From contig VCMS01000154.1 of assembly GCA_022539475.1 (NCBI GenBank), forward strand, positions 1 to 64,000: 64,000 nucleotides of DNA, written 5' to 3'. Positions 40,735-50,799 of the stretch are shown in pieces (the first letter of the stretch is position 1; every line of letters begins with the position of its first letter). The notes below the pieces were generated by a model. The model was not told the DNA's origin. It did not search any database and saw only the letters and a program-made list of their open reading frames with translations. The translations under genes and the position numbers were made by a program. The stretch is from Gracilaria domingensis. Taxonomy: Eukaryota; Rhodophyta; Florideophyceae; Gracilariales; Gracilariaceae.

Positions 40735-41992
40735 CCGGAGGAGAAAGTCGGGCATGCACGGATGAGGTTGGGTGGATTTGCTAAACATGGGATGAATTTG
40801 TGTGATTGTTGGTGAGGATTATTGACAAGCAAGAACGTTTTGTAGTACAGTGTAGGCACAGCGACTCACTGGCGGGGAATGAGTGAGGATCAAGGGCTTT
40901 TAATTCTATGTAGTACCGTCGGTAGCTGCATCGAATCAACGTCTGGTAATAATAATCTGTCACGCAGTTATTACTACGTCGTTTTAAGTTTTAAGCAACG
41001 GGATGGTGTGTGGGTGTGAACCAGATCGAATCACACGCAGTGACTGCGTTTGCACCAATCTGGTTCACATAATTCTTTCACGGCTTCTGGTTATAAAACA
41101 TGAGCTCCTCGGCAGTCCTCGCAAGACGGGCGCCGTGCCTGAGCAGCGAAGGGGCCAAAGGGGCGATACGAGTAACCCGTCTGACCAGGCGACAAAAGGG
41201 GGCTCAACAACAACAATTTGTTGGAGTTCAGACATATGTGTGGTTGAAGGCTGTATTTCAGCGCGCTCTCCGGTTGCGTTCACATCTTGTTGATCGATTA
41301 ACGACACAGCTGGATCTACCGAAGCCATTGAGCGTCTAAGACGCATCCCGCAATTCTTGCGCGATTCCGATTCTGCATAACGAGAAATCGTTGAGAGACG
41401 AGATGTGGCCTTCTGTATGATGCTTGCTGCAACATTAGGTTTCGTGAAACATGTGCCAATCAGCCCAAGGTAGCTGGTACGCCATGGCCTTCCGTGAGCT
41501 TCGTGTCGTGGATCTATCGGGGATCTACGGGCAGCCTGCCGATCGACGGGGCTGTGCAGCTCGGGGGCGCCTTTTTCATTCTGGTTGCTCTCGAATGAAG
41601 GGGGTGTCCACATCTTGGAAACTTGAGATGGTATGAGTCAGTGAAAGGCATATATGTTGGATGACTGCATGCAGAGGGCGAAAGAGGAGCTTGTTTTGGA
41701 ACACTACACGTACACAGCGATGGCTTGGTTTATCGGGGAAAGCGCTCGAAAACAATGCACAAAATGATATTGTACTGCGCTGCTGTGCTCGCAGCTGGCT
41801 AGTAAGACGAAAGCGTTGTAAGTTTGGAAAACGGATGTGCTGCCGTCATTTACCAGGAGGAATACAAGGAAATGCAATATGACAAGACAAGGATTGCGTT
41901 TATATTGATTGGTTGATTGTAGACAGTGCGGTGTCAATCACTGGGTACTACACAGCTGTGTGTTTGAACGGCACGAGCAACGGCGCTGGCAC
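40735..41992. other. Spacer between genes F and G
   Basis: No gene supported. Aligns with the E-F spacer, including CACACGCAGTGACTGCGTTTG (40999-41075 region), TTCTGGTTATAAA, AACGACACAGCTGGAT (near 41301) and the conserved motif at about 41380-41470. Confidence 0.5.
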
Positions 41993-42463
41993 TTAGGCGG
42001 TTGCGGTGGCTGTGCCGGTACCTCCACCACCCGGGCCTCCAGGGGCGCCCAGGCCAGTATTCAGGAAGAAGCCGATGTTGGAGGCAGCGCCACCCATGTC
42101 GGCGGCGGCGTTTCCAGCACCGCCGGAGCCAATGGCGCCAGAGAAGGTGCCGGGCGACATGGCACCGCCGCCGCCAACTCCAGCCATGGCGGCGACGCCC
42201 AGGGCGGCGCCGTCTCCGCCGCCGCCGCCGCCGCCGCCGCTGCCCGTGCCTGTGGCGGTGGCGGTGTCAGTGGCGGTGGCGGTGACGGGTCCTACGACCG
42301 GGATGGTGACTGCGGTGGTGGTGGTTGCTGGAGGGGGTGCGGTGGGGAAGACGACGAACGGAAAGCCGGGCGGGAAGACGAGCTGGCGCGCGGGCGCGGC
42401 CGGCACGGGGGCGGCCAGGGCGGCGGCGAACAGCAGGGAGAGGAGGAGGGCGGGCAGCTTCAT
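41993..42463 (-). CDS. Small secreted Gly/Ala-rich protein G
   Basis: 156 codons from ATG 42463. Signal peptide MKLPALLLSLLFAAALAA, PVPAAPARQ, then LVFPPGFPFVVFPT. A Thr/Val section is followed by GSGGGGGGGGDGAALGV, GAIGSGGAGNAAA and SNIGFFLNTGLGAPGG. Codons are visibly more GC-rich than in E and F though the protein is alike. It is the last minus-strand member and stands head to head with gene H across the GC-rich block. Secreted, function unknown. Confidence 0.84.
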   Translation of the reverse strand: MKLPALLLSLLFAAALAAPVPAAPARQLVFPPGFPFVVFPTAPPPATTTTAVTIPVVGPVTATATDTATATGTGSGGGGGGGGDGAALGVAAMAGVGGGGAMSPGTFSGAIGSGGAGNAAADMGGAASNIGFFLNTGLGAPGGPGGGGTGTATATA

Positions 42464-42547
42464 GGCGGTGGAGGGGGGAAGATGGGACGCGGCGGCGCTT
42501 GCGGGGCGGGGGCGTGCACACAGGGCGGGTGAGAGTGGGCGTGAGTT

Positions 42548-42553
42548 TTATAC
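42548..42553 (-). promoter_or_regulatory. TATA box of gene G
   Basis: Minus strand CCGTATAAAACTC, 90 bp before the ATG. Confidence 0.7.
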
Positions 42554-43981
42554 GGGCGGAAGGGTTTGGGAGCACGTAGGAAGTTACGGGGTGAATTTGT
42601 GCGCGTGGCGGCGGCGATTATTGAGGAGCACGAACGGCGCGGCGCTGTCGGCGCGGCGCGGTCACTGGCGGAGAATGAGCTGAATGAAGCGCGTTGGCTG
42701 CTGGTATCTATCCAACGGCGTGTGCTTTAAACGCGTTTTATTGCAGGCAGTAAGTTTATAGAGGCGATATATACTGTACTGATATATACCGAATCGGTGC
42801 GTGACCGGAGCGCCACTGTGGCCACCACAGTGTTGTGGTGCACACAAATTTGCGCAGATTTGAGCGCAAGCTCTTGGCGCGCGTGCGGTCTTTTAGGCGT
42901 TGCCTTTTGTATTGGGTGTTGGTAGATTTTTAGGGGTCACTTTTCGCGTACTAGAGATTAATTTTTCACGCTCGGCGCGCGCGCATGTGCGCGCGCGCGC
43001 GCGCGCGCTGGCCACGTGGCGGCGGCGCCGGCAGCGATGCATTGCGGCGGCGGCGGCCGGCGCATTTGCGCGCGCTGTGCGCGCTGTGCGCGTGTGCAAG
43101 CTGTGCGCGCGGGGGCGGCGCGCGCCAAGTGCCTCCGGCCAGAGACGAGTTGCTACTTGCGACGGCGCGCGGCGCGCGGCCAGCGCCAAACGCGGCAGTC
43201 GCGGCGCGTCGCCATGACACGCCGCCCATGACGCGCAGCGCCGCCAGAGGCGCGCGCGTGTACGACGCGCCGCTACACGACGCCCGCCGCCGCCGCCGCC
43301 GCCGCCGCCGCGCGCGCGGATGCTTGGCTGCCGCCAGCGCCCAATTCACGCGCCGCGGCGGCGCCGGCGCAGCGAGCGCGCGCGCGCGCGCGCCGCGCGT
43401 TGTGCGCGCCGTCAAGGCCTCAACGCCTTCGGCGTCCGTCCCGCGCGGCGCGTGTTGAGGCGCAAGCTGCCGTCTCGCCGCGCGCCGGCAAGCGCCTGCG
43501 GCCCGCCGCGCGCGCAAATTCACGCGCGCGCCGCGCTGAATTTGGCGCGCGCTCACACGCCGTGCCGCCGGCGCGCCGGCGCGGCGCGCGGCCGCGCGGC
43601 GGCGTGCCGCGGCGGCGCGCTGTATGCAGCGCGTGGCATGATGCGCGGCGCGCGCAGATTCAGCCGTTGGCGGCCGCCGCCGCCGCCGCGCTGCGCGCGC
43701 GCCATTGGCTGCGGCGCGTGCAAACAGCCGGCGCGCAGACGCCTTGTCGGCGCGCGCGCGCCGCTGTCAAAGCCGCTCACTCGGCGCCGGTGCGGCGGCC
43801 GGACGCGGGCGCCAGCTCGGCGCGCGTGGCGCCTTCACTGCGGCGCGCCGCTTTGGCGCCGCGCCGCCATCATGGCGCCGCCGTGCCGCCTGGCTGGCCG
43901 CAACAACTTGCAGCCGCGTCGCGCGCGCGGCGAGCGCGCGACAGCGGCGGCGCGGCGGCGCGCCGCCGCGCCGGCGCGCCG

Positions 43982-43987
43982 TATAAA
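43982..43987 (+). promoter_or_regulatory. TATA box of gene H
   Basis: GCCGTATAAAGCGCC, an AT island in GC-rich sequence, 125 bp before the ATG. Confidence 0.7.
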
Positions 43988-44106
43988 GCGCCGCCCCGCC
44001 GCACCCAAGCCGCAGCGCGGCCGCCCCAACGCCAGCCGTCAAACATCCGCCGCGCCGTGTCAAGCCGCGCCGTCATACACAGCCGCCGTTTAACCGCCGC
44101 CACGCA

Positions 44107-44514
44107 ATGAAGCCGTTCGCCGCGCTCGCGCTCGCGCTCGCGCTCGCGCTCGCCGCGCTGCTGTCGCGGGGCGCCGCCGCGCCGTTGCCGCAGCTGGCGC
44201 CGACGCGCCGCCCGCTGTTCTTGTTGCCGCTGTCGTTCATCGACGCCGGCACCGCCATCGGCGGCGCCGGCGGCGCCGGCGGCGACGCGTCCGCCATCGG
44301 CGCCGTGGTGACGGGCGGCATCGGCGCGCCCGGCGTGTCCGGCGCCGGCGCCGTGCTCAACGGCGGGCTGATCGCCGGCGGCGACGGCGTGTTTGTCGGC
44401 AACGTGGCCAACGGCGCCGCCGGCACCGTCGTCGGCGGCGGCTCCATCACGGGCAGCTTCTCCAACGTCGCCGTCGCCGGCTCCGGCGGCGCCGGCGGCT
44501 CCGCCTCCGCGTAG
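44107..44514 (+). CDS. Small secreted Gly/Ala-rich protein H
   Basis: 135 codons from ATG 44107. Signal peptide MKPFAALALALALALAALLS, partly built by a CTCGCG repeat, then PLPQLAPTRRPLFLLPL. The FPPGFPF block is absent. The Gly part, GGAGGAGGDASAIGAVVTGG with IAGGDGVFVGNVANGAAGTV and GSFSNVAVAG, aligns loosely with the Gly part of A-G (GGDG.ALGV, GTFTN) and closely with gene I. Third codon positions are nearly all G or C. No Cys. Secreted, function unknown. Confidence 0.8.
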   Translation: MKPFAALALALALALAALLSRGAAAPLPQLAPTRRPLFLLPLSFIDAGTAIGGAGGAGGDASAIGAVVTGGIGAPGVSGAGAVLNGGLIAGGDGVFVGNVANGAAGTVVGGGSITGSFSNVAVAGSGGAGGSASA

Positions 44515-44964
44515 CGCGCGCCGCGCCGCCGCCCGCCGCGTGTATGTGCTAGTACGACACTTTTAGTAAATTGCAACCGCTTTTGCTTCTTACAGCGCGC
44601 GTCGATGCCGCCGCGCCGCGGCGTACAACGCGCGCCGCGTCCACCGCCGCCGCGCGCATCATGTGCATGTCATCGCCACGCCGCCGCCGTTTAATCAATA
44701 TAAGCGCTGGCGCTATAACCCGCGCCGCGCGCTCCGTGAGAAAGCGCCGCGCAGCGCCGCGTTTGGCGCGCCGCCTGTTGACAGCGCGCGCGCGCGCGCG
44801 CGCGCTGCCGACGCGCCGTGCGTCGACGCACGGCGCGTCCGCCCGCGCCCGCCCGAAGCGCGCGCGCGCAGGCCCCGCGCGCGGCGCGGAGCGGAGACGG
44901 AGCAGCGCGGCGCGCGCGCGGCCGGCGCCGATCGCGCGCGGACGCGCGCCGCACGTCGCGCACG
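44515..44964. other. GC-rich spacer between H and I
   Basis: No gene supported. Holds a 24-bp alternating CG palindromic run (about 44782-44805) with Z-DNA potential. Confidence 0.5.
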
Positions 44965-44972
44965 TATATAAC
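44965..44972 (+). promoter_or_regulatory. TATA box of gene I
   Basis: CACGTATATAACG, 127 bp before the ATG. Confidence 0.7.
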
Positions 44973-45091
44973 GTCGCCGACCTGACTGCGCTCGCGTCGG
45001 CCGCTGCGATCACCCGTGCCCACCCGCTGTCATCTCCCTTCGCTCCTTCGTGGCCCCGCTGCAAACGCATCGCAATCCGAACCTCGCCGCA

Positions 45092-45478
45092 ATGATCAAG
45101 CTCATCTCGCTGCTGCTCGCCGTGCTGCCGCTCGCGCTCGCCGCGCCGCTGGCGCGCATGTCGACGCCGTGGTGGGCGGCATACCTGCCGCCCGGCTTCC
45201 CGCTGGGCGGCGCCGGCGGCGCGCTGACGGTGGGCGGGCCGGGCGGCGCCGGCGGCGACGCGTCCGCCATCGGCGCCGTGGTGACGGGCGGCATGGGCGG
45301 GCCGGGCGTCAGCGGCAGCGGCGCGGTGGACAACAAGGGCGAGATTGTCGGCGGCGCCGGCGTGTTTGCCGGCAACGTGGCCAACGGCGCCGCCGGCACC
45401 GTCGAGGGCGGCGGCTCCATCTCCGGCTCGTTCTCCAACGTCGCCGCCGCCGGCGCCGGCGGCGCCGGCGGGCGCTAG
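45092..45478 (+). CDS. Small secreted Gly/Ala-rich protein I
   Basis: 128 codons from ATG 45092 (an upstream in-frame extension lacks a signal peptide). Signal peptide MIKLISLLLAVLPLALAA, PLARMSTPWWAAY, then LPPGFPLGG, which links the plus-strand genes to the FPPGFPF family. The Gly part GGAGGDASAIGAVVTGGMGG, GVFAGNVANGAAGTV and GSFSNVAAAG is near-identical to H, so H and I are tandem duplicates. Secreted, function unknown. Confidence 0.82.
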   Translation: MIKLISLLLAVLPLALAAPLARMSTPWWAAYLPPGFPLGGAGGALTVGGPGGAGGDASAIGAVVTGGMGGPGVSGSGAVDNKGEIVGGAGVFAGNVANGAAGTVEGGGSISGSFSNVAAAGAGGAGGR

Positions 45479-46172
45479 CTGCGCGCGCGCTCTACTGCCG
45501 CGCTGCGCGCGCGCGCGCGCGCCTGGCCTCAGCCTTGTTTCGACGCGGCGCTCGCGGCGGCGGCGCGCGCGCGCCGCCGAGCTGACTGGCTGCGCGGCTG
45601 CAACCGCGCCACGCGGCTGATTGCGGCTGCCACTCTCAGTAAAGCGAGCCGCTCGCAAACTCGCACACCCCCCTCCCTACGCGCCGCTCTCTCTGCGCGC
45701 TCGCTCGCGCGCCGCGCAGCGAGCCGCGCGCCGTGGGTGCGGACGCGGCGCGCGCCACGCGGCGGCAGCCAGGCAAGTGCCGCGGCGCGTCGCGCGCGCG
45801 CGCCGACGACGCGTCCGACGAGGCGTCAGTGCGCGCCGGCCGCGCCGGCCGCGCGCGCAGCGCGTCAACGACTCGTGCCCGGAGGCAAAAGCAAAGGCAA
45901 CGGCAACAGCAAAAGCGAGCGACGCGCCTCTCTCGCGCGCGCATTGCTGCGCTGCCGCTCGCCGCCGCTTACACCGCGAGCTCGCCGCCGCGCGCCAAAT
46001 TCGCCGCGCTCGCCGTCGCGCGCGCAGCTGCCCCGAATTCGCGCCGCTACGTGCTGACGCGGCCGTCCCGCCCGCCGCCGCCGCGCCCCCGCACATCGCG
46101 CACATCCCGCCGGCCGCGCCGCCCCTCCCGCCCGCGCAGTCGCGCCGCGCCGCGCCGCGCCGCGCCGCGGCG

Positions 46173-46305
46173 CATAAAAGCGCGTCGCGTCGCGCCGCCG
46201 CCGCCCCGATCGTAGACCGTCGTGGCCAACGGCGCCATCGTCGGCACCTTTGAGAACGGCGCCGCCGCCGGCAGCGGCGGCGCCGGCGGCTCGGCCTCCA
46301 CCTAA
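46173..46305 (+). pseudogene. Remnant J: promoter plus last codons of an H/I paralog
   Basis: CATAAAAG (46173-46180) in a GC-rich promoter like those of H and I is followed after only about 40 bp by 27 codons matching the family C-terminus (VANGA, IVGTFENG, AGSGGAGGSAS) and a TAA at 46303. Signal peptide and most of the Gly domain are missing, consistent with an internal deletion between a promoter and the 3' end. Confidence 0.6.
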
Positions 46306-47820
46306 CTTCGTCACTTGAGCGCGCCGCGCTCTCTGTTTTGCAAGCTGTGCGGCCGCCGCGTCCGTCGCCACCTGCTCACCTTCTTCTTGGGACGTGGTCG
46401 GAGCCGCGTTCCACTTCGGAACACACTTTGAAAATAGTAAAACTTTCCCACCTTTTTATTCATCACCGTGCGCAAACTCTGCTCCAAAACTCCCCCTCAG
46501 CGCCTCTTCAAGAGTCTAGATGCCGTCGTGCGCCGTTGGCACTTTTTTGTCGTGTGATCACCGTTGCCAACACAAACCCCAATCAATCTCGCATACCCTG
46601 CTTGTCAACCACACTGCCTTGCCCCTTTTGGCGCTGCAAACAACAATGCCATACTTTCATTTTACTTGCGTATGCCCTCGACGTTGCACTCCACCTGTTC
46701 AACGCGCGTATTCCACAATGGCCTCAAAGCTCGTGTGCGACTAAAACTTCTTATGTCTACTGAGTCTAGTAGACATAACAAATAGCCAATGAGAGTGAAC
46801 AAAATGACTCGATATTGAAACACACGTGGTACTGCAGTTCGAATGTTATTAGTTTGATCTCAAACCACTTGATTTTGTAGCCCATTGAAAAAATTCTGCT
46901 TACGTCTAGTGAGCTAGAGAGAAGCCAAGCAGACAAGTGGCCACGCTGAAAACGACCGGTTTTAGTGGTTACCCAATCATGTTTTCCGCTTCTGTCTAGA
47001 GCTACACTTAAGAGGAGATGATTTACCATCCCAAAATCAGCCAATCGTTTAGGCAAACCATTCATTGCATTTAAACAAATTCGAACGTCAGCTCCTTCAT
47101 TTTCTTAAAGAAAAGAACATCTTGTTTGCAATCGACAAACATTTAGAGCACCTCCACTATCACGCATGCCCGAAAAATAAAACTGTCGCCAACGTGTAAC
47201 CATAACAATAGATAGAACAAAAAAAGGCCATTTTCCTCATTTGCACTATTTGAGTATTACACCAGCCTTCATCTCTCTTCTTGCTGTGATTATTCTTCAA
47301 AACCACAATTTGCAAACGTAATATTTAACAATAAGCTCCACGAGTACTTTGATCGCATACCCGTATCTCTACAACAAAGTCAATAGAGTACTCGTTGTGG
47401 CTTACTGGGCTACCTGACCTGGCAGAGCTCCTTACATGGACTGTTTGCAACGAAAACCAATTCTATATCTCCACATAAACTACTTTGCGCCTACTCCGGT
47501 CCGTGACCAATTCATCGCTTATCAAGGGTACTAACCCTCCTATAAAATCATTCAAAATTTTATAGACAAAATAAGAGATTCTTGCACTTTTTTGCGAAAC
47601 CCTTGCGTATTTCTTACCTAGAGTATATATTTTATACGCAATGTAGCTATTTCGTTGATCGTAACATCTTAGCAGAGATGATATTGAAAACTCCAAGTAT
47701 TTAAGTACTCGCTCATCGCTCGGTTTTGCATCGATAAAACTAAAATATCGCATGCAGGGAAATCATCAATTACAAAAAGAGGGACAGCTGTGATTTTTTC
47801 TACACTTCTCTGTGGGAGAT
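46306..47820. other. Intergenic, AT-rich
   Basis: No gene recognised. A perfect 11-bp hairpin lies at 46751-46778 (TTATGTCTACT / AGTAGACATAA) and a weak CCACGAGTACT / AGTACTCGTTGTGG pair at 47337-47400. Confidence 0.4.
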
Positions 47821-48130
47821 AGAGTGTGTTCAAACACTTTTGGTGTACTTTTTGCTTAGTTGACTAGCGGCTGTCGCAGGATGTCACATAAACCATGTGT
47901 ATGGACCTATTTAGGCATGTATCAGAATACTTGATGCATCAACCTAGTTCGACGTGTATAAGATTAATAATTTTGGAGCACTAAATTTCGTGAGGTACAA
48001 AAAGTGTCCTCTCAGTCATCTTTACCTTTCATGAACACTATTCAAGTTCGATTCTGTACTAGATTTTACTGCACAAAGTGTCAAGCGCCCTCATAACTGT
48101 TACCGCGTACGGTACAAACTTTGTTTTCTA
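47820..48130 (+). mobile_element. Relic LTR related to element 2
   Basis: Diverged match to 53.09-53.36 kb: CTGTCGCAGG.TGTCAC, TGTGTATGGACCT, then ACCGCGTACGGTAC. The hairpin after the TATA box of element 2 is degraded here. No internal coding part is seen beside it. Confidence 0.6.
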
Positions 48131-48929
48131 ATCGAGATCATACCTTTTTTCTGTAAAAAGTCTTCGTGCCGTCTTTGGGTCATTCACATCTCGCCAAGCA
48201 TCTTTACGTCTGCTCCGGCTTGGTTAACGCCCTTTTGGAAGTTTAGCTTTGTTCCTTTCTCATTTCTTGTTCTCTTCTTTTCACACGTACATCTCCCTAC
48301 GGTATGACTTTTTTCCGTTCTACTTTTCAGCTCGCCTACAAACTTCCACACCGTAGCTAGTTCAAATTCAATACCGATAGATCACGTTCACACCACGCTC
48401 CGTTTTAAAAATTCAATACTGATGTTTATAGCGCTTATCGCTCCGTATGGCTACCGAAAGAAATGAAGGTTGTTTAGCTTCAGTCGTTACACGATCCGAC
48501 TTCTCTTCGAGCTGAACGCTTAAAATTTGGGTCATATTTCGGTCAAATTTCGGCCATATTTTGGCCATTTTGGTTTTCATAGCAAATATTCTCTGTCGGG
48601 CACTTAAGAGTCGAGAATCTGTCGTTTTGCCATGGGCGGTATTCGTCGATTGCAGCAAGCCAGCAAACGCTTGATTAATAAGTTACCAAGTAGGATAAAA
48701 ACCACAACGGTAGATGAGCACCTGAACACTAAGTGGTACAATATATAGAATGTATAACTTCTGCTGTATCGTAAATAGTAAGCAAAAGCGGTAAAATACG
48801 TAGAAAACCTTTGCAAAAGTATTTTTTTTCAACCACAAAGAAAAACGATAACCAAGTTGGTGCTTACTAAACATCCGTCAAAGACGTGGACAAAGTCAGG
48901 GCTTAAGTATGTGTAGTGGCGTTTCTTAG
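48131..48929. other. Intergenic, nothing recognised
   Basis: May hold further LTR remnant at its left end. No coding frame with support. Confidence 0.4.
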
Positions 48930-49400
48930 AGGGTGTTTTGCCGTCTCAGGGACACCTCCGAAGGATTTTTTTTCTTGTATCTCCGCAGAGAGATAAGCAA
49001 AGTGCAGCGTGGAAGCTGCACTCCACATCTCTCCCGCCCGCTGCCGCGCCAGCCGCAAGACAGGAGCGTGCTGCCCGTCGGGCTGCCGTGGCGCGACAGC
49101 GCACAGGAAAAGGCTCCCGCCAGTCGCGCCGCTGTGGCGGCACTGCACAGGAGCGTGCTGCCTGTCGCGCCGCCGTGGCGCTACAGCGCGGAGGAAAAGG
49201 AACGCGTCGCGCTGCCTTGGCGCGACGGCGAGGACGGGGATGGTGCCGCGCGTCGCGCCGCCGTGGCGCGACGACTCGAAGGAAGTGGTCGCGTCGCTCA
49301 CAAGGACTGTTGGAGGTGGCACAGTTGCTCATCACGCCGAAGCTGTAACTGGCACGAGCAGGCGTGCGCGCTGGCCAGCTGTCGCTTGCTGTCGCTAATA
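48930..49400 (+). repeat. GC-rich minisatellite repeat, copy 2
   Basis: Second copy of the repeat at 5.3 kb. Leader hairpin TATCTC (48978-48983) / GAGATA (48990-48995), a shared AGTGCAGCGT..GAA stretch, then several degenerate units of about 46 bp with GTCGCGCC...GGCGCGAC and GGAAAAGG. Units have diverged separately from copy 1. Confidence 0.6.
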
Positions 49401-49527
49401 CTGCTTGCTTGTGCGCGCTACATGACACGGCCATATTGGGTAAGCAGAGAAGCAATGTTTATTGGTGTGTAACAGCAGAAGTGCGCATGGAGATTCTAGG
49501 CATAGAGAGGAGAGCGAGACCCGTCAT

Positions 49528-50394
49528 TCATCCGTCAATTATTGCATCAAGATCTGCCAGTAGCAGACCAACCGGGTCTAAGTTGTCACGATGACGGGCG
49601 ATGAGAACGAAGGAGATGCTGTCATGAAGGCCTTGCTGGTAAGCGAACGGCCCATCCCTCACGTACTCGCGCACTTCTTGGGCAGCGCCGGGGTCCCCAC
49701 CCGCAACTCGGGGAAGCAATAGATGAATACGAATTAGCATATTAATAGCAAGTTCCACGTCGGTTTCATGGAGCGCGCTAGCTGAAGTCGCGTCGGAATC
49801 CCGCTCGGTTTCCTCCAAAAGAGAGTCGTCATCATTTCCAGCAGTGCTCTCCACTGCTTCTAAGGCCAAGACGTTACTGGTCGGCGTTGAAGGTGGCTCC
49901 CGAGGGGATGCGGCGGGACTGGAATCATCCGTCATGGACGCAATCTGTTCGGTCACGGTAGGCGGTTCGCTGCTCATGGCGATGCAATATGAAAACCACG
50001 ACGCTTGCACTCTCTGAAACCGGGAGACCATTTGTACCCAGAACAAACCCTCGAGGCTTAAGAAGTCAGGACACCGGCCCTGTACCTGGTGCCCTCCTCG
50101 GGGATAGTGTGGGAACGCGAGACCATGTATTAATCACATACGAACGCACACAGGGCGGTCATTTTGTTCAATCACACGAGTCTTAAGAAGCTCTAACACG
50201 CGCATGATGTCACCTTCATGAACCTGGATTCCGGCTGAAACACCGAACGTCACGCGCAACCCCAGCAACACGCCACGAAGATAGACCGTTGGCAGACGAC
50301 TGACTAGGATGCGCAACACATTTTCGGTGGAGCCGAAGGAGACGGTACCTCGGGAAATGTCACGTAGAATTGACTCGAACTCACCCATCAACAT
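49528..50394 (-). CDS. Unrecognised two-part ORF
   Basis: From ATG 50394 (second Met at 50388) a frame of 86 codons ends at TGA 50134-50136 and continues open in the same frame to 49528. The second part, with Met codons from about 49978 (MSSEPPTVTEQ), has an acidic Ser/Thr/Glu-rich head and a helical tail (VELAINMLIRIHLLLP, RDNLDPVGLLLADLD). A TATA-like TATAAAC on the minus strand is at about 50404-50410. It may be one gene broken by a stop, two ORFs, or the gag of an unknown element next to the family X LTR at 50.8 kb. No family recognised. Confidence 0.4.
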
Positions 50395-50799
50395 TGGCGA
50401 CCAGTTTATATCAGGACCTTAGCCAGGGATAGGCCAGGAATGACACAGATCCCAAGATGTGCTGCCGGGTGTGCTACAGGGTGTGCTACAGACGAGGATT
50501 AGATAATCGGTGTCGTCCGCAGTGACGGCTTTAGCAACGGCCGCCTCAGTGTTGCGTGTAGTTGTTGACATGATTCCAACAAAGGTTAACCAGCCTTGAA
50601 GGATGAGGACGGCCATCACCAGGACAACACGACCTTGAATGATAACGAGAACCAAGGAGAACTACCCCAAGACAACTGAGGAAGGGTTCCACACTCCAAT
50701 TCCGGGACAGCATCCTTCAATACCAACAGAAATGATGGAAGAGCATGGAACACGAACGATACCTGGAAATTCCCTAGAGCGACCTAACACCATCTTATC

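Larger units (their letters stand above)
42900..46350. other. Extreme GC-rich, CpG-rich block
   Basis: Abrupt change to almost pure G/C sequence built on GCGC, with long alternating CG runs at about 42988-43008, 43379-43393 and 44782-44805. It ends as abruptly near 46.35 kb. It holds genes H and I and a remnant. Many long frames are open in every phase here simply because stops need A/T. Between 43.0 and 43.97 kb and between 45.48 and 46.17 kb I support no gene. Confidence 0.75.

Noticed and set aside
31646..42683. Long Pro/Ala-rich plus-strand ORFs opposite genes B-G (e.g. 31646-32152, 34334-34849, 36209-36667, 38329-38925, 40181-40765, 42006-42683)
   Set aside because: They mirror the Gly-rich codons of the real genes (GGC read backwards is GCC, and so on). 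The signal peptides, TATA boxes and conserved protein motifs all lie on the minus strand.
42893..46371. Many long Arg/Ala-rich ORFs in all frames
   Set aside because: Stop codons need A/T and this block is almost all G/C, so open frames are expected by chance. Only H, I and remnant J have TATA boxes, signal peptides or family similarity.
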